A stretch of 64,000 nt of DNA, taken from contig CM038916.1 of the NCBI GenBank assembly GCA_021904315.1, forward strand, positions 806,001 to 870,000, written 5' to 3'. Shown piece after piece: positions 24,919 to 37,219 of this stretch. Position numbers and translations under genes: made by a program. The notes under the pieces were generated by a model. The model did not search any database and was not told where the DNA came from. It was given only the letters and a program-made list of their open reading frames with translations. The DNA is from Sphagnum magellanicum. Taxonomy: Eukaryota; Streptophyta; Sphagnopsida; Sphagnales; Sphagnaceae. Within the stretch, counting starts at the first letter, position 1; the number at the start of each line of letters is the position of its first letter.

Positions 24919-26032
24919 TTCGAAGATCCGACTCACTGAAGCAGGGATCATGCAGGCCAAAGCTTGTGGGGAAGAGATTAGAGCTCTGATCGAGAAAGAT
25001 GGCAATTCTGACTGGCGTGTACACTTCTATGTTTCGCCGCACCAGCGCACGCTCAGCACTCTTAAGGAAATCGGACGTGCCTTCAACAAGCAGCACATCC
25101 TGGGTGTCCGAGAGGAGCCACGCATCCGAGAGCAGGACTTTGGAAACTTCCAGCAGCTGGAACAGATGAAGCTTGTGAAAGGCATTCGAAGTCGCTTTGG
25201 TCGGTTCTTCTACCGTTTTCCTGAAGGGGAATCAGCAGCTGATGTCTTTGATCGAGTCACAAGTAAGTGCTCTTCTTCCCCCCAAACCCTAATTTAACAA
25301 GCACGAAGAGATCCAGTGTGTTTTGCAAGGAAAATCTAACATCTGGTGCTGCCATTTGTTTTCACAGTCATTTGCTGCGTTCTTGTTTCTCAGCTTGTCA
25401 ACATTTCAGAGATGGTTCATGCTCTTTTTGCAATAGCAGTATTTATTTCTCTGGTGTTTTCTCAGAGAGAGAGAGGTGTGAGTGTCACCACCAGTTCTGT
25501 TTTTCTTGTTGCAGGTTTTCTGGAAAGTCTGTGGAGGGACATTGACATGAATCGACTGAACAGAGATGTGGGCTATAAATCAGTGGATCTCAACCTTGTC
25601 ATTGTTTCTCATGGAGTAACGATGCGTGTATTTCTGATGCGATGGTTCAAATGGACAACAGCGCAATTTGAGCTTCTCAACAACCCTCATAACTGTGAGG
25701 TTCGTGTAATGCAGCTTGCCAAAGGTGGCGAGTATAGCTTACTTGTTCACCATACTCGTGAAGAGCTTGTGCAGTGGGGTCTGTCTCCTGAGATGATTGC
25801 TGATCAGGAGTGGCGAAAAACTGCTGTTAGAGGTCAATGGAATGATCAATGGCCATGGAGTGGAACTTCTTTTTTTGACCATTTTGGGGAGGAAAAAGAC
25901 GAAGATAGCTCTGAGGAAAGCTCTGCCAATCATACTCCTGTTAATGGTAATGGTCCTTGCCATGAGACTACCACTGCTGCATGTGAAAACAGGAGAACTC
26001 CACTTGATCTAATAGACACAGATTTTAGCTGA
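24815..26032 (+). CDS. Phosphoglycerate-mutase-like histidine phosphatase
   Basis: This is a two-exon gene, 24815-25262 and 25515-26032, with a GT-AG intron of 252 bases that splits a Ser codon (residue 150). It encodes 321 aa. The N-terminal RHG motif (ILVRHGESQGN) places the phospho-accepting His at residue 18. SPHQRT holds Arg78, IREQDFGN holds Glu106, and the second catalytic His182 lies in VIVSHGVTMRVF. All core residues of the histidine-phosphatase fold are present. The family, called broad-range acid phosphatase DET1 or phosphoglycerate-mutase-like in plants, includes soluble phosphatases; the true substrate cannot be read from sequence, and mutase activity is not implied. The acidic, Ser-rich tail after residue about 280 is lineage-specific. 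The start is the first ATG in frame ahead of RHG. The family resemblance FLESLWRDIDM at the exon junction confirms the splice. It is flanked by the ADH and ATX relics. Confidence 0.9.
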
Positions 26033-26393
26033 TGGGTGGTGCGTCGTCCCTCAGTAGCAGTTGATGAGCTCTAATGTGCTCATTATCATCAGCCACACTC
26101 GTTTTGGTCTCTGCCCTGGAGCTCTTGGCCATGAAGTTGTGCACAAGTAACCATGCAATTTAACATTTCCTTGATGGCAGAGAGTAGTGTGGTGGGTGGG
26201 TACTTGCTTGTGACTTATTTTATGATAAGAAAAAAGGCAATGCCAAAAAGCAGGTAAATAATACAGCTTACCCCAGCTCACATTGCTATGAAGTAGATCA
26301 TGGAAGCAAAGTACTTGGAACAGGATGCAACTGTACATGTTGATGTATAGAAAGGTGGAAGGAATGATCTTGTTTCTTCCTGAAAACTGGTTC

Positions 26394-26399
26394 AATAAA
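26394..26399 (+). terminator. Candidate poly(A) signal of the phosphatase gene
   Basis: AATAAA lies about 360 bases after the stop codon at 26030-26032, in sequence that turns from gene-like composition to T/G-rich. It is a reasonable 3' end signal but has no experimental support. Confidence 0.45.
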
Positions 26400-28690
26400 G
26401 AACTGGATTGCTGTCTTTATGATATTAATGAACATGAAAGTGCACCTGTTTGATCATTCTGGGAAACTGGATCGATTGCTCCTTTTTTTGTGATGATTTC
26501 ATGAGGTTGGAAGAAGGTCCTCTTTGTGCACTCTTGCAGGTGTGTTCCCTTTTGCACTTTTCCAGTAATGACAAAGTAGATCAGTGAAGTCACATCCAAT
26601 GAGCTACATCTGAGAAAAGGATTCGCCAACAAACTTTGATGTCATGATTGCCAAGTAGTTGATACCTGCTGAAGTAAACTTGGTTTGATCATTTTATTCT
26701 GTAGAAGATCAATCCAGAGAAGACAGAAGAGTGCTGGAATGACAGGGTAGAAATGCCAGCAAGAGAATGTTTGCTGGTGTGCAAAGATAGTCTGGTTGCC
26801 TCATAAATCACTGTAGAAGCTCTGCTTGAAGCTGTAATTTGAATTTATTGAATTGCAGCGAGAAAGCACACATTAGATCTTGCAACAAAAGCTGATGACA
26901 GAAGTTGCAGGAAATCAGGGAAAGGTGTGAGGTGCTTCACAAAATGCCAAAAGCTTCTAGAGTTTGGTGATTTGTTGTGAGAAGAAGAAGCTGTGTGAGT
27001 GATGAGAGTAACAAGTGTTGAAGCTGTATGTGCATTTGAAGTTGCATTTTTCCAAGAGTGTTTGTGAGGTTGATGGTGGTCCAAGATCCCACCAGCCGTA
27101 TTGTCACTGCAGCCATTAGCTTGGAGAAGGATTCTTCTGGTAGAGGCATTAGCTGGAGCTCTAGGATAGAGGCCACTTCTCACCAGAATGCCAGAGTTTT
27201 TTCTGTTTTGGATTTGAGGCTTTCCTAGAATACTATACTTTTCTTTGTTGCAGATTAGTAGCTCCCTGGAATGCCGGAGTTTTTTTGCAGACTTGAAGTT
27301 CCTGGAATCCTAAGTTTCTCTTTCAGAATCATGGCTTCTTGGAATGCCAGAGTTTTTCTGTTTCAGTTTTGAAGCTTCCTGTACATGAAAGCTGCAAGAG
27401 TTGAAGCTGACATTTGGTATGATAATGCTGAATTGTAGCACAGACAGTATGCCATTGTTGAGTTGGTCAGGAAGAGGAAAATAAAATTTTGTTACAGACA
27501 TTTTGTTACCAAAAGTCACAAAACTGATTCAAAATTGTTTTCTGTGTGACTCAGAATTGTTGATGGAAATATTGTTGATCAGCTGCACCAGAAACACAAA
27601 GTGGCTTTTGAAAGCTGACAGGATTATCAATGGCCTTAGTGGGAGCAAGACGTGTTGTCTTTGGTGTTTAACAGAGAAGAGGACATGGTTGAGGAGATCT
27701 CCCATTCTGCTTCTAGCCCGATTGCCAGTAAACAACAGTTGCCATGGAAATTGTGTTGACAAACTTCAGTTGATATGATGCTACAGAAGAAACATTGTTT
27801 TGTGGTCAGAATTCTAACAGATTCCGTAATTTGAAATAATGTTAAGACCAGGGTGGCAAGCAGGGTGACAAGAAGTTTTGCAGCACACCTGAGTTTGAGA
27901 TATTGGCGCAATTGAATCACGTGGGAAAACTCCTTTGAAATCAACATATCTGGTCTGGAATTGAGGAGTCTCTTTCTCCACCCGCTCAACAAGTTCTTTT
28001 CTTCACATAAGATTCTGGCCTGCACGGACATTCATATGCGGCTGTTATTGCCCATTGACTGCAAAGAAGCAGCAATTTGATACTGGAAGAACACATCCTC
28101 AACAGTGGAAGAATATGATGTAAGCCTATACTCTCTCATGCTTCGTGGATAAAGTAGCAGAAAAAATGCATGGCAACTGAACCCATTTCCATGTGCTTAC
28201 TATTATACATGTCTGAATGCACCACATCTCCACCCCCCTCCTCTCTGTGTGAACTTCTTCACCTAATGCAAATGCAGAATATCTGTCTGTATTTCTTTCC
28301 TCCTGTAGCTCTTGTAAATACAATCCTGCAAACGTGTGTTTCAGATTCAAGCTGAAGAGATAACACCCAAGCCAAGAGATAGACCACATGAGAAGAAAAG
28401 AGAAAACACAAAAAGTCATCACTGATTGGGGTTCATTATGATAACAGAAGAGAAGATTGGAAGCCGGAAAAAAAAGAAGTGGGGCCAATGCATCCTACAA
28501 ATGCATAAAGCATTGCTAGAAATTTCTTAGTGTATTTAGAGGCTACCTTAAAAGGTGAGATTCATTGGAGTCCAGGGGAAGCATCTTACATTTTGAAGGA
28601 GGAACCTTCAGTTCTAAAATGTTGTACAAAACATAAGGTTCCTTCCTGTTGTTTCTTCCTGCTTTGCATTTCTAGTGGTGCTGTATGCTT
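26400..28690. other. GC-moderate region without a recognised gene
   Basis: Composition resembles the gene island, and several open frames exist on both strands (27503-27778 +, 27636-28031 -, 26845-27183 -), but none gives a recognisable protein motif. On the - strand a piece near 27.9 kb reads VERVEKETPQFQTRYVDF and ends near a possible splice donor. It might be an exon of an old gene, but the family is unknown. Because the ATX relic lies upstream on that strand, the missing ATX 3' part was looked for here; no ePHD or SET motif was found. Confidence 0.4.
27182..27378. repeat. Degenerate minisatellite, about 38-bp unit
   Basis: Around five imperfect copies of a 36-41 base unit are present: GGAATGCCAGAGTTTTTCTG, then TTTCAG, then TTTGAAGCTTCCT. 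Starts are near 27182, 27222, 27264, 27302 and 27338. The copies at 27182, 27264 and 27338 are the most alike. No coding role is evident. Confidence 0.6.
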
Positions 28691-28800
28691 GGTAAGGCTC
28701 TTGGATGAGGGCGTAACCAGAATATGGGTACCACCCTTGGCTGCCATCCTGGGCAGTACCCTTATTCTGGTAATTTCCTCATTCAAGGGCCTTAGTTACC
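28691..28800. repeat. Long imperfect hairpin (foldback)
   Basis: The two halves are near reverse complements. The left arm (28691-28736) carries CTTGGATGAGG, then TAACCAGAATATGGGTAC. The right arm (28751-28800), read as its complement, carries CTTGAATGAGG, then TTACCAGAATAAGGGTACTG. Pairing covers nearly 48 bases per arm with a few mismatches, one small gap and a loop of about 14 bases. It could be a tiny foldback/MITE or a microRNA-like precursor. The outer ends (GGTAA) are also complementary. Confidence 0.7.
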
Positions 28801-28860
28801 ACTTTGAGCCCTCTCAGAGCTGATAACACTCAAGGACTCTTCTTCAGAAACAGAAATGTG

Positions 28861-30205
28861 GACTTCAAGATAACAGACGGTGCAGCGATCCAAGTGCTTC
28901 CATGAGACAGTCACAGGTTTGTAACCAGCAAGCAAGACTGCAGTGGTGGTTGTTGCTTGCACAGGTGACTTGTCCAGCCAGTTTGTGAACTTTGTGCAAG
29001 CTTTCACATTTGGCAATCTCTGGATGAGCTTCAACACCTGAGAGTTACTAAATCCAAGCATAGCTGCCCCACCTCCATGGACGATGTTTCTTATGCTCAG
29101 GACCAAAAAAACACTTGCCAGACTTCTCTTTCACCTTCTGCAGTTTCAGGAACAGCTTCTTCCAGCAAGCAGAGGGTGAAGGACCCTCAGTTGGTAGCTC
29201 ATTAACTGGAGTTAATTGAAACATTGTCACAGATAGAATGCACAGGGTCCTCAACCTCCATTCCATAACCCACAATTGTGATTGGATTCCTTATGGAATT
29301 GTACCTGCAGATACTTATCCAGATGTAATGCTGATCATGAAAAAAATTGGACAAGCCCCAAACATTTTTCCCAATGGTTTGATGATTTTTCTTCTTTCTG
29401 ATCAGTTCCAAACTCTTAGGCTTTGCCCAGCTTTCTCGGAGCTCTGGTTTCTGTCTCTGGACTGCTGCTCCAAGTACACCATCTCCTCGTGAATCACACA
29501 ATTACAACATGGTTTTTGGAAGTCTGTGATCCTTCAAGTACGACTTGACTTCTGCTAACCCTTGCTCAAATGCCAACTGCTTGCACTTGGCATGTAGTTT
29601 CCATATCATAAAATATTTTCCATGTCATACAATATGTTCCATGTGGCATGGGAATATTCCAAGAATATCCATGATTTGGACACAAGTCCCCTTCAAAAAC
29701 TCACAACTTTCTTAGAGCTCATTCTAGCATAATCATAACTTCCAAAAAACTGAAGAGGAGGACACATGGCAGCATGTGTTGCAGGCTAAATCTGACACAA
29801 TTTTGAATGCTCTTTATCCATTACTGATGCAGGCCACATTGAATAACCTTTCACCTTTGCCCAGAAAAAGTCTCCACAACTTGATTGGCCTTCATGATCA
29901 TCCACACCCACAGCTAATGCTGCAAACCTGTCAAGATCTGGCTTCATCATTATTTGCCTTCATGGTTGCTCCTCTATAGATGACTTAATCTCTAACAGTT
30001 CTTCAGGTTGTCACCTTGAGCTTCATCCGTTCCTTTGTAAGAATAACCCCTTCTCTCTCATTATCCTTATAGTGAATTTCGTGCTTAAATGGGTTTGTGA
30101 ATGATAATCATGGATCACTCCTGGATACCACTCATCATCCAGTGCCCAGAAAATCTTGCAGCTGCCTCCAATCAAAGCTGTTGGGATGGACTGTATTGAG
30201 ATCAA
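28861..30205 (-). pseudogene. Trithorax-type ATX histone methyltransferase fragment
   Basis: Reading the - strand from 30205 down, domains of a plant ATX1/ATX2-like H3K4 methyltransferase appear in the expected order but in shifting frames. Tudor-like: CKIFWALDDEWYPG, then after a frameshift HYKDNEREGVILTKER. PWWP: FFWAKVKGYSMWP, QFFGSYDYARM, EVKSYLKDHRLP. FYRN: FHDQHYIW, YNSIRN. FYRC: GPSPSACWKKLFLKLQKVK, then GFSNSQVLKLIQRLPNVK. PHD start: GYKPVTVSWKHLDRCTVC. Stops include TAG at 29786-29788 and TGA at 29693-29695. The block ends just after the first PHD cysteines; no extended PHD or catalytic SET domain follows. Spacing is close to that of coding sequence without introns, so a partly spliced (retro-copied) origin is possible. 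Active ATX proteins methylate histone H3 Lys4 in the nucleus; this relic cannot. Confidence 0.8.
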
Positions 30206-31210
30206 TCTCCTATCACTGACATGAATGCACTTTCTGTGAGAGGAACTTCTGCATGGTGTCAGTCAGCTTCCTTGTCCAGGGAGTCATCATCCTGCACATC
30301 ATACTCACTGCTCCAAGCTGTCCAATTCTCATTTTGCAAGTATGAGTTTTCATGCTAACTTTCCTTTCAGGAGATCTCCAAAGGTTACTCACCACTTCAA
30401 GCTCTCCCATTTTCTTTTCACAAGTATGATTTGCTGTGCAAGCTTCCCTTTCAGGAGATCTGTGAAGATTGCTCACTGCTTCAAGCTCTCCCGTTATTGT
30501 GCAAAACTTCCCTTCCAGGAGATCTGTAAAGATTGCTCACTGCTTCAGGTTCCCCTGTTCTTGTGCAAATTTCCTGATCAGGAGATCTATAAGGATTATT
30601 CTTCCATTCTGGCACTGCAAGATTGTTCTTCGGTTCTGGCACTGAACCACTTCCTAACAGTGCACGGGTGCACCTGACAGCTGACTATTGTGCAGCCATG
30701 TTGCTCCTCTTACTGTATGGATGTACAGGATCTAAACCCTTGCCATGACTGCCTGACTTGTGAGAAACTGCTACCTCTCTGTCATTCTCAGTTTCTTCAG
30801 ATAAATTCTGGTTCCCTCAGTCCCATGAATCTCTAATCATCCATACATGATTCCTGACTCTCTTTGCCAGCAGTATTCAATGCAAGCCCAGTAAGCTTCT
30901 GCTCAGACATACCTAAGGTTTGTTCCAACATCTTCAAATGCAGAAGATGCTGAGAGGAAGTACCCTTTCTTCTCCTCCTTGCATTATTGTTCCTGGAGCC
31001 CACTACTACTCCTTGTTGCAATGGGTGCTTCTCCATTGCTGCTGCTGCTGGTGCAAAAGACCTTCCTGGTTTCTGAAGATGACCCAATCCTGTACAAATC
31101 TCTCTTGTCATCAAGGAGCTCCTGAAAATTGCAATGCAACCCATCACCCTCTTTGTGCTGCAATTGTGATTCAGGGCAAATGGGCCAGAGTGATTTGACA
31201 ACCCAATTCA
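30206..31210 (-). other. Possible 5' continuation of the ATX relic
   Basis: The GC-moderate composition continues upstream of the ATX relic to about 31.2 kb and then drops to AT-rich spacer, so this may be the poorly conserved N-terminal part of the same gene. Frames at 30833-31201 and 30984-31211 on the - strand hold Arg- and Ser-rich pieces (NNNARRRRKG, LLDDKRDLYRIGSSS) but nothing diagnostic. Confidence 0.35.
30355..30605 (-). repeat. Tandem array, 63-84-bp unit
   Basis: The + strand word AGGAGATCT recurs at 30369, 30453, 30517 and 30580 (spacings 84, 64 and 63), each followed by ATTGCTCACTGCTTCA-like sequence in the first three. On the - strand the unit translates as a 21-residue repeat around EAVSNLYRSP (seen as EVVSNLWRSP, AVSNLHRSP and relatives). 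The 63-base spacing keeps frame; the 64-base one does not. This may be a decayed peptide repeat from the N-terminal part of the ATX-like gene. Confidence 0.65.
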
Positions 31211-34200
31211 CTTACCATTTGCCCTTGCATTTCCCTATCATGGTTCCATGTGAGACAAGCATGTAAGATCACTCAAAGTTGACATCATGTTCATATCATA
31301 GTTCTATGTGAAACACAATTCTATCACATTTAAAATCCGTGTTAAAGAATTTGTGTTTTTGAAGAACCTTGAACATTGTAGATGCAAATTGATTGATAAC
31401 CAATTTGTGTAATTTGCAACAACAAGCACATGACATTACAGTGAGATGTCACACAATTGGATGTGAGAATTTGTGTTCTAATGATAATAGATGTGTTAGA
31501 GAACTCCGAAAACAAGGAATTCATTGTGTGTTGATGAAGTATATGAAATTAATATGCTCATGCACTTTTTCCAATGATAAAGTCGTGGACATGCAATGCA
31601 CTCAACAACGTAATTTTAGTGCATGGTCAGACAATTCAGATCATATGAAAATTATGCACCAATGTACGATTAACATAACGAGTACATTAAAGCTAGTACA
31701 TGTGTCTCCTTTCAAATTGCGCAAGTTAATTCAATAACATGGTTCTTTTGTTCACAAAAAATGACATTGATGAGGTGAACAATTTTCGTGTTGGGAATGT
31801 ATGGCAAACCCAAGTATTGAGTTGGTTTAAAACACTTAAATGGACACCAACATTTGAGTTCACAAAGGTAAGCTTCAAATATTTTGTTGTTATTATTAAC
31901 TTGGACATTGATTGAATGTCTTTGCTAGAGCAAAGCACAAAAAATCTCACAATCTATATATGAACAAACAATTTTCATGAGTATGTTTTTATTTCAACAC
32001 ATATTTTGATTGGGAGGAACTTTGTGAAATTAATAAGTGTTGTTTGTAATATTTAGAACTAGACCATTCTACACGCTTATTTTGTTATGGTTCATGATTA
32101 GATAATCTCCCCACCTTGGATACAAGTTAGTTAGTTACAATCCAAAAAAAATAGTCCAATGCCAAAATGTTGTTTCAAAAGTTTGATTTTAATGTCAACT
32201 TACTATTGTAAGTTCAATAGTTATAAAAATAATTAGATGATAGTTGGCAATCATTCTTGTGTTTAAGGCTTTGATCATATGACTTAATTACTCAATTGAT
32301 ATGTTTGTAATCACTCCACAAGATTCATGCCAATATTATTTAGAACATCAATTGGATCATAAAACATATTGTATTTTTAACGTCATTTGTTGAAACTTTT
32401 GAAAATTGAACTTCCAACCAATGTGAGGTCATCAACTATCCCAACCACTAGAATATTGTTACAATTTTAAAATTAGAGATTCAATATATGTATTGATTGT
32501 TAACTATTGAAAATATGAAATATTGAATTTGAAATGGCAAGACCTTTTTAAAAAATAAAATAAATGTTTCAGCAAAAAACATAATTTTTCAGTTGTAAAT
32601 GTATTACATTTTGTCAACCATCCAAAAGTTGGTATTATTGGTCCAAAAAAAAAACTAGAATTCACAAAAGGTGTAACAACTACTTAATTTTTCATGTTTT
32701 TAAATCGTAAGTTAAATTGACGTTGAGTTTTTAATCAGTTTTTACAATAATATTTCAAATAAATTATGGGAACATTTATATAAGTTTGAAACAAATTTAA
32801 TGAACATGAAATAATCAAAAGCATTTAAAAGGGAATGTAACTAGTTTTTTAAAAATGTTTTCATTACTTACTCCTTTTTTGAAAAGTGTTTTTGAATATT
32901 TTATATTCATTTTTTGTACATTCATTTTATGTACACATGTACATAGTAATATAATGCAACTTTTTTAAGTCATAATTTTTTTATGTTGACTTGTAAACCA
33001 TAAATCTAAAAATATTCTCCCTAAATAACCAATCTAGTTTTGCCATATAATCTTGATTAACTTCCCATTGCTTTTAAAGCAAAACACAAAGGAAATGGAG
33101 TTGGGTCCTAATATTATGTTTGTACCTTTATGCATTACTTTGTACCTTAACCATCCACTACAAAACCAACACTTGAATGGGAATTAATAATATATTTCAT
33201 GACTATACAGATTCAATTCCAAGAAATTATTATAAATTATAACATTTTTGTTTAACAAATTTGATCAACCAAATGCAACTATTACCCATAGTGTTCTAGA
33301 AATAATTAAGACTACTTCACATTGATAGGATTGCAATTCTTGATTAAGTCATTACATGTATTGTGTAAGGTTGTAACAATAGGTTTAAGTATTGATTACT
33401 TATCCAATAAAGAATTTTTAAAGGTTAAAATATATTGACATCAAAGCTCTTATGGGATATAATTCACCCATTTCAATATAACCATGTAACATTAAGTTTA
33501 TCCACATCAACATCTTGGTAACATTTTCACTTAATGGTGCAAGAGACATGCATAGCACCAAGTTTATGCTTTCACTTGTGTTAACCTATCAAACTTACTT
33601 ATTGATTTGATAATAAGAAAATTTTGATCCCCATCTTTAGCATTGTCCAACCTATGCAAAGGAAAAAAAATGTGCTTTTAATGTACACATGTTCCTTGTG
33701 TGGCCAAACATAGAAAATGGCTTTGTGATCAAAATCATTTGCAATCCCTCATCCAATTCCTTTTTTATTGATATCAATTTTAAAAAATTAAGCACAAGTG
33801 TTAACACATTTAAAAAAAAATGTTAGTTAACTTGCTAATATAAATCACCATTCACACCTAAAGGTAAATTGGTGTTAAATGAGTGTTAAGAATTGGAATT
33901 CCAAATGACTATTCATCACTATTTAATATCATGCAACATGAAATGTCATGCAACATAAATGATGAAGTGGCATCCTTTGTGGCATGCAACGTTAACATAA
34001 ATGTTAGTTACCATAAAATATTCTTAAAATTCAGATTTACATTGTAAAAATTAATTTTATTTATTTAGTCCAAAACTAAGCAAATAATTCAATGTCAACA
34101 AAAGGTTCACCATTGTGCTTGCCCACCATCCTTGAACCCCTTGTCCACCTTTCTTGTGAAGTTTAACAACATCAAAAAACAATAGCTCTTTGTAGCACCC

Positions 34201-37200
34201 AACTTCACCATCAAACAACATCTTTTAAAAGCATCATTTAAGAAATAATGTTCAATAGTAGTGCCAACAATAATTCCTAGAAACACTCATTTCTACTGAA
34301 TTCCATAGCACCCCAAATATTAAGAAGATGCTAAGAAAAGCTTGTCATCATCCCAAACCACAATGTTGATACTAGTAAGCAACAAGGGCAATAAGTATAA
34401 CCTTGCAATTGGAGATTGCAAGGAGATCACAACAAATGGCATTGTATCAAACCCCTTGAATATTTTATAGATTATAATAATCCACAACTCCTCTTCTTCA
34501 TTAGATCCTTCAAATTGTTTGCACCTCTCTACAAATTGCAAGTTTTTTTTCCAACAACAACAACAATCTTTTGATAGCAACAATAGTAGCACCATATTTA
34601 TCCTCCTCTTTATCCTCCTAGACAACACCTTTCACTTTAAAACAAAATTCTTGCCATGCATCCTTCACCTACCTCTCACAAAGATGTGACAAATTGTAAT
34701 TATTTACTAAATGAATGTTGAAAATGATTAAGAGTAGAAAAATGATGGTAATGTTACATCTTGCTTTAAGGTGAACTTGTTGAACTTGTTGTTATGTTAA
34801 GATTTTTTCACCAAGTGCACAAAAAAGAAGTTAAAATTTTAAAAATAATTAATGCCTTTGACATTTAATGTGAATTCATAATGATTCAAATGATGGTACA
34901 TTGAAGGTATTAAGGTAACAAACATTGGGTGTGAATCAATTACTTCTAATGGCTCTTTTGAGGTTAAACATCATTGTCATGTGCCCTCATGATGGATGTT
35001 AAACCAATGTTAGGTAGCAAACCCTATAGTGTTCTACCACTAGATGTGAAGGGTCTATAATTTATCAACCTAACCAAATATTTGATCAACTTCCAACTTC
35101 CATGATGGATATTCAATCCATACCACAAACAAAACATCAGAAAGGTCCAAACACATGCTTGTAAATATTCAATAGATAATTGTTTTTTTGAATGTTGTTG
35201 CAGGTTTGGTGATAAAAAATGATATTTAAAAGTTGATGATCTTGGGAGAATTTTATTTTTTTAGAATTTCTTGATTTATGTTTTTTCAACATAGTGTGAA
35301 AGTTAAAAGGGGTGAAAGATAACAAAATTTCAAGTGATATTCGTGGTTTTTTTAAATAACAAATATAATGAACACCATTGTGAAAACATTATTATTACTA
35401 ACAAGTTAACCATTCATATTCAAAGTCATAACAATTAATACATTTATGCGCAATGTATACATTAATACATTTTTTATCACATGTTTATTTTATCTTTATA
35501 ATGATATAGATTTTGAGGATTATGGTTTTAAACCTCAAGGGATCCAACCTAAGAGCCAATTGTGCCCCTTTTAGGTGATTGATTTTAATTGAGAATATTT
35601 TTGAAATATTTTTAAAATTTTGAAATTTTAATTTTTTAATCTTATTATGTTCATGTTTATATATTTTTAATTGAAAAAAAAAAGTCAGGTATTAAAATTT
35701 GCCAAAAATAATTAGGTATGAATATTTTTACATTACACCCACAAGGATGTTAAAGTGATTTTGGATGAAATGCTTCACATGGGGATAAAATGTTTGGATG
35801 TACATTAAAAGGAGCCAATGAGATTATTTTATAAAAGGATCATGGATTTGTTTTAGTCCTTATCATTTTCTCCTCTTAAGAAATTTTTGAATGAAATTTC
35901 TTACAACTTGTTATTAAAAATACATATAGTTGCCCGAATATATCATATGTTTTGTGTTATTCATTGTTGAATAAATAGGAAAATTTCAAAGTGTGCATAT
36001 ATTTCCATATTTTGTAATTGTTTTTTGAAAAATTAGCATAATTATGAATCATACCAAAATATTTTAACTACTTTAAGTTTTAGTTTCTTATATTATAAGT
36101 TACAAATTTGTTTTATATGTCATGTCATTACACCCCATTACATGTAGTACATGATTCTTGAAATTAAAAAAAAACCATATTTTGAATTTTGAAAAAAAAT
36201 TAAATTCCATAACTTATAAATTATGAATCTTTTTTGAATGTGGATAGTAGGTTACCATCATTCAAGTTTTTTTACCATCAAAGTTTATTTATTAAAACAA
36301 CTTTTTACCCTAGTCCTTTGCAAAATTAACTATTTCTAATGTAATTATTGCTCAAGTTCAAGAGTTGATTACTAGAACCAAAACCCAAAATTCAATTTAA
36401 TATATTTTTAATTTGAAATCCTTAGCACTCACATTAGTCATTTTACACAACTTAGAATGAAATTAACATAATTTTAAAATGTCGAAAGGTAAAAATCTTT
36501 TAAGGTGTATTACTCAAAACAAAAAGGACCTAATCCTTAATGTAATTTTTTTCCCCTACATTTTGATCCCCATAAATATTAATGAGTCAAAAAATTTGAA
36601 ATTTTTTATAAATACAATATTTTAGACAACTACAATCTAAAATTCCATCACTACATCCATTTTGTGTCTTTACATGGTAAAAAATGACTAGGTAAAAAGT
36701 TTTAAAAAAGGCGATCTTATGATGGAATTTTGGTACACCTTAAAAAATTTGGACTCCAAAACAAAAACATATATTTTTAAAAATAATTTTCATCACTATC
36801 CAACACGGCTTTTAGCTCCTTTGAACATATTTTCACTGATTTATTTTGTTCATGTGGGTAAGAATGACTTTGATGCCAAATTGTTCAAATTCATTCCATT
36901 CTAATAACATCAACCATGATAATGAATCTATGTCAATGTTAAAGCTTGAAAGAGTGATGTAAAAATGTTCCAATTAAACATCTACAAAGCATGTGTTAAA
37001 ATCTGATTACACAAATCACTCAAACTTGTTCAAATAAATTAGAAAATCTAAAAGACCATGTTATGGAAATTCACCATGCATCCTGATAATACTTGCATGT
37101 ATCAACCAACAATTGTTAATTGTCATCCAATAGAGCAACTTTAGTTGCAAAAAAAAATGAAGTAGATTGTTCCACCATTTTATACTATGATTTCATATTG

Positions 37201-37215
37201 TTGGGCCAATTTTTG
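31211..37215. other. Long AT-rich spacer, no gene seen
   Basis: Open frames such as 31393-31737 (+), with many Cys, and 34320-34628 (-) have no recognisable family. The former has an unusual Cys content but no zinc-finger spacing that could be named. The remainder is low-complexity A/T-rich sequence. Confidence 0.5.
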
Positions 37216-37219
37216 TAAA

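Noticed and set aside
25346..26032. 228-residue frame as a separate gene
   Set aside because: Its first 56 residues are intron sequence read through; the real exon starts at 25515 and joins the upstream RHG exon in phase.
31393..31737. Cys-rich 114-residue frame as a zinc-finger gene
   Set aside because: The Cys spacing does not fit a known finger pattern, no splice sites extend it, and composition matches the AT-rich spacer.
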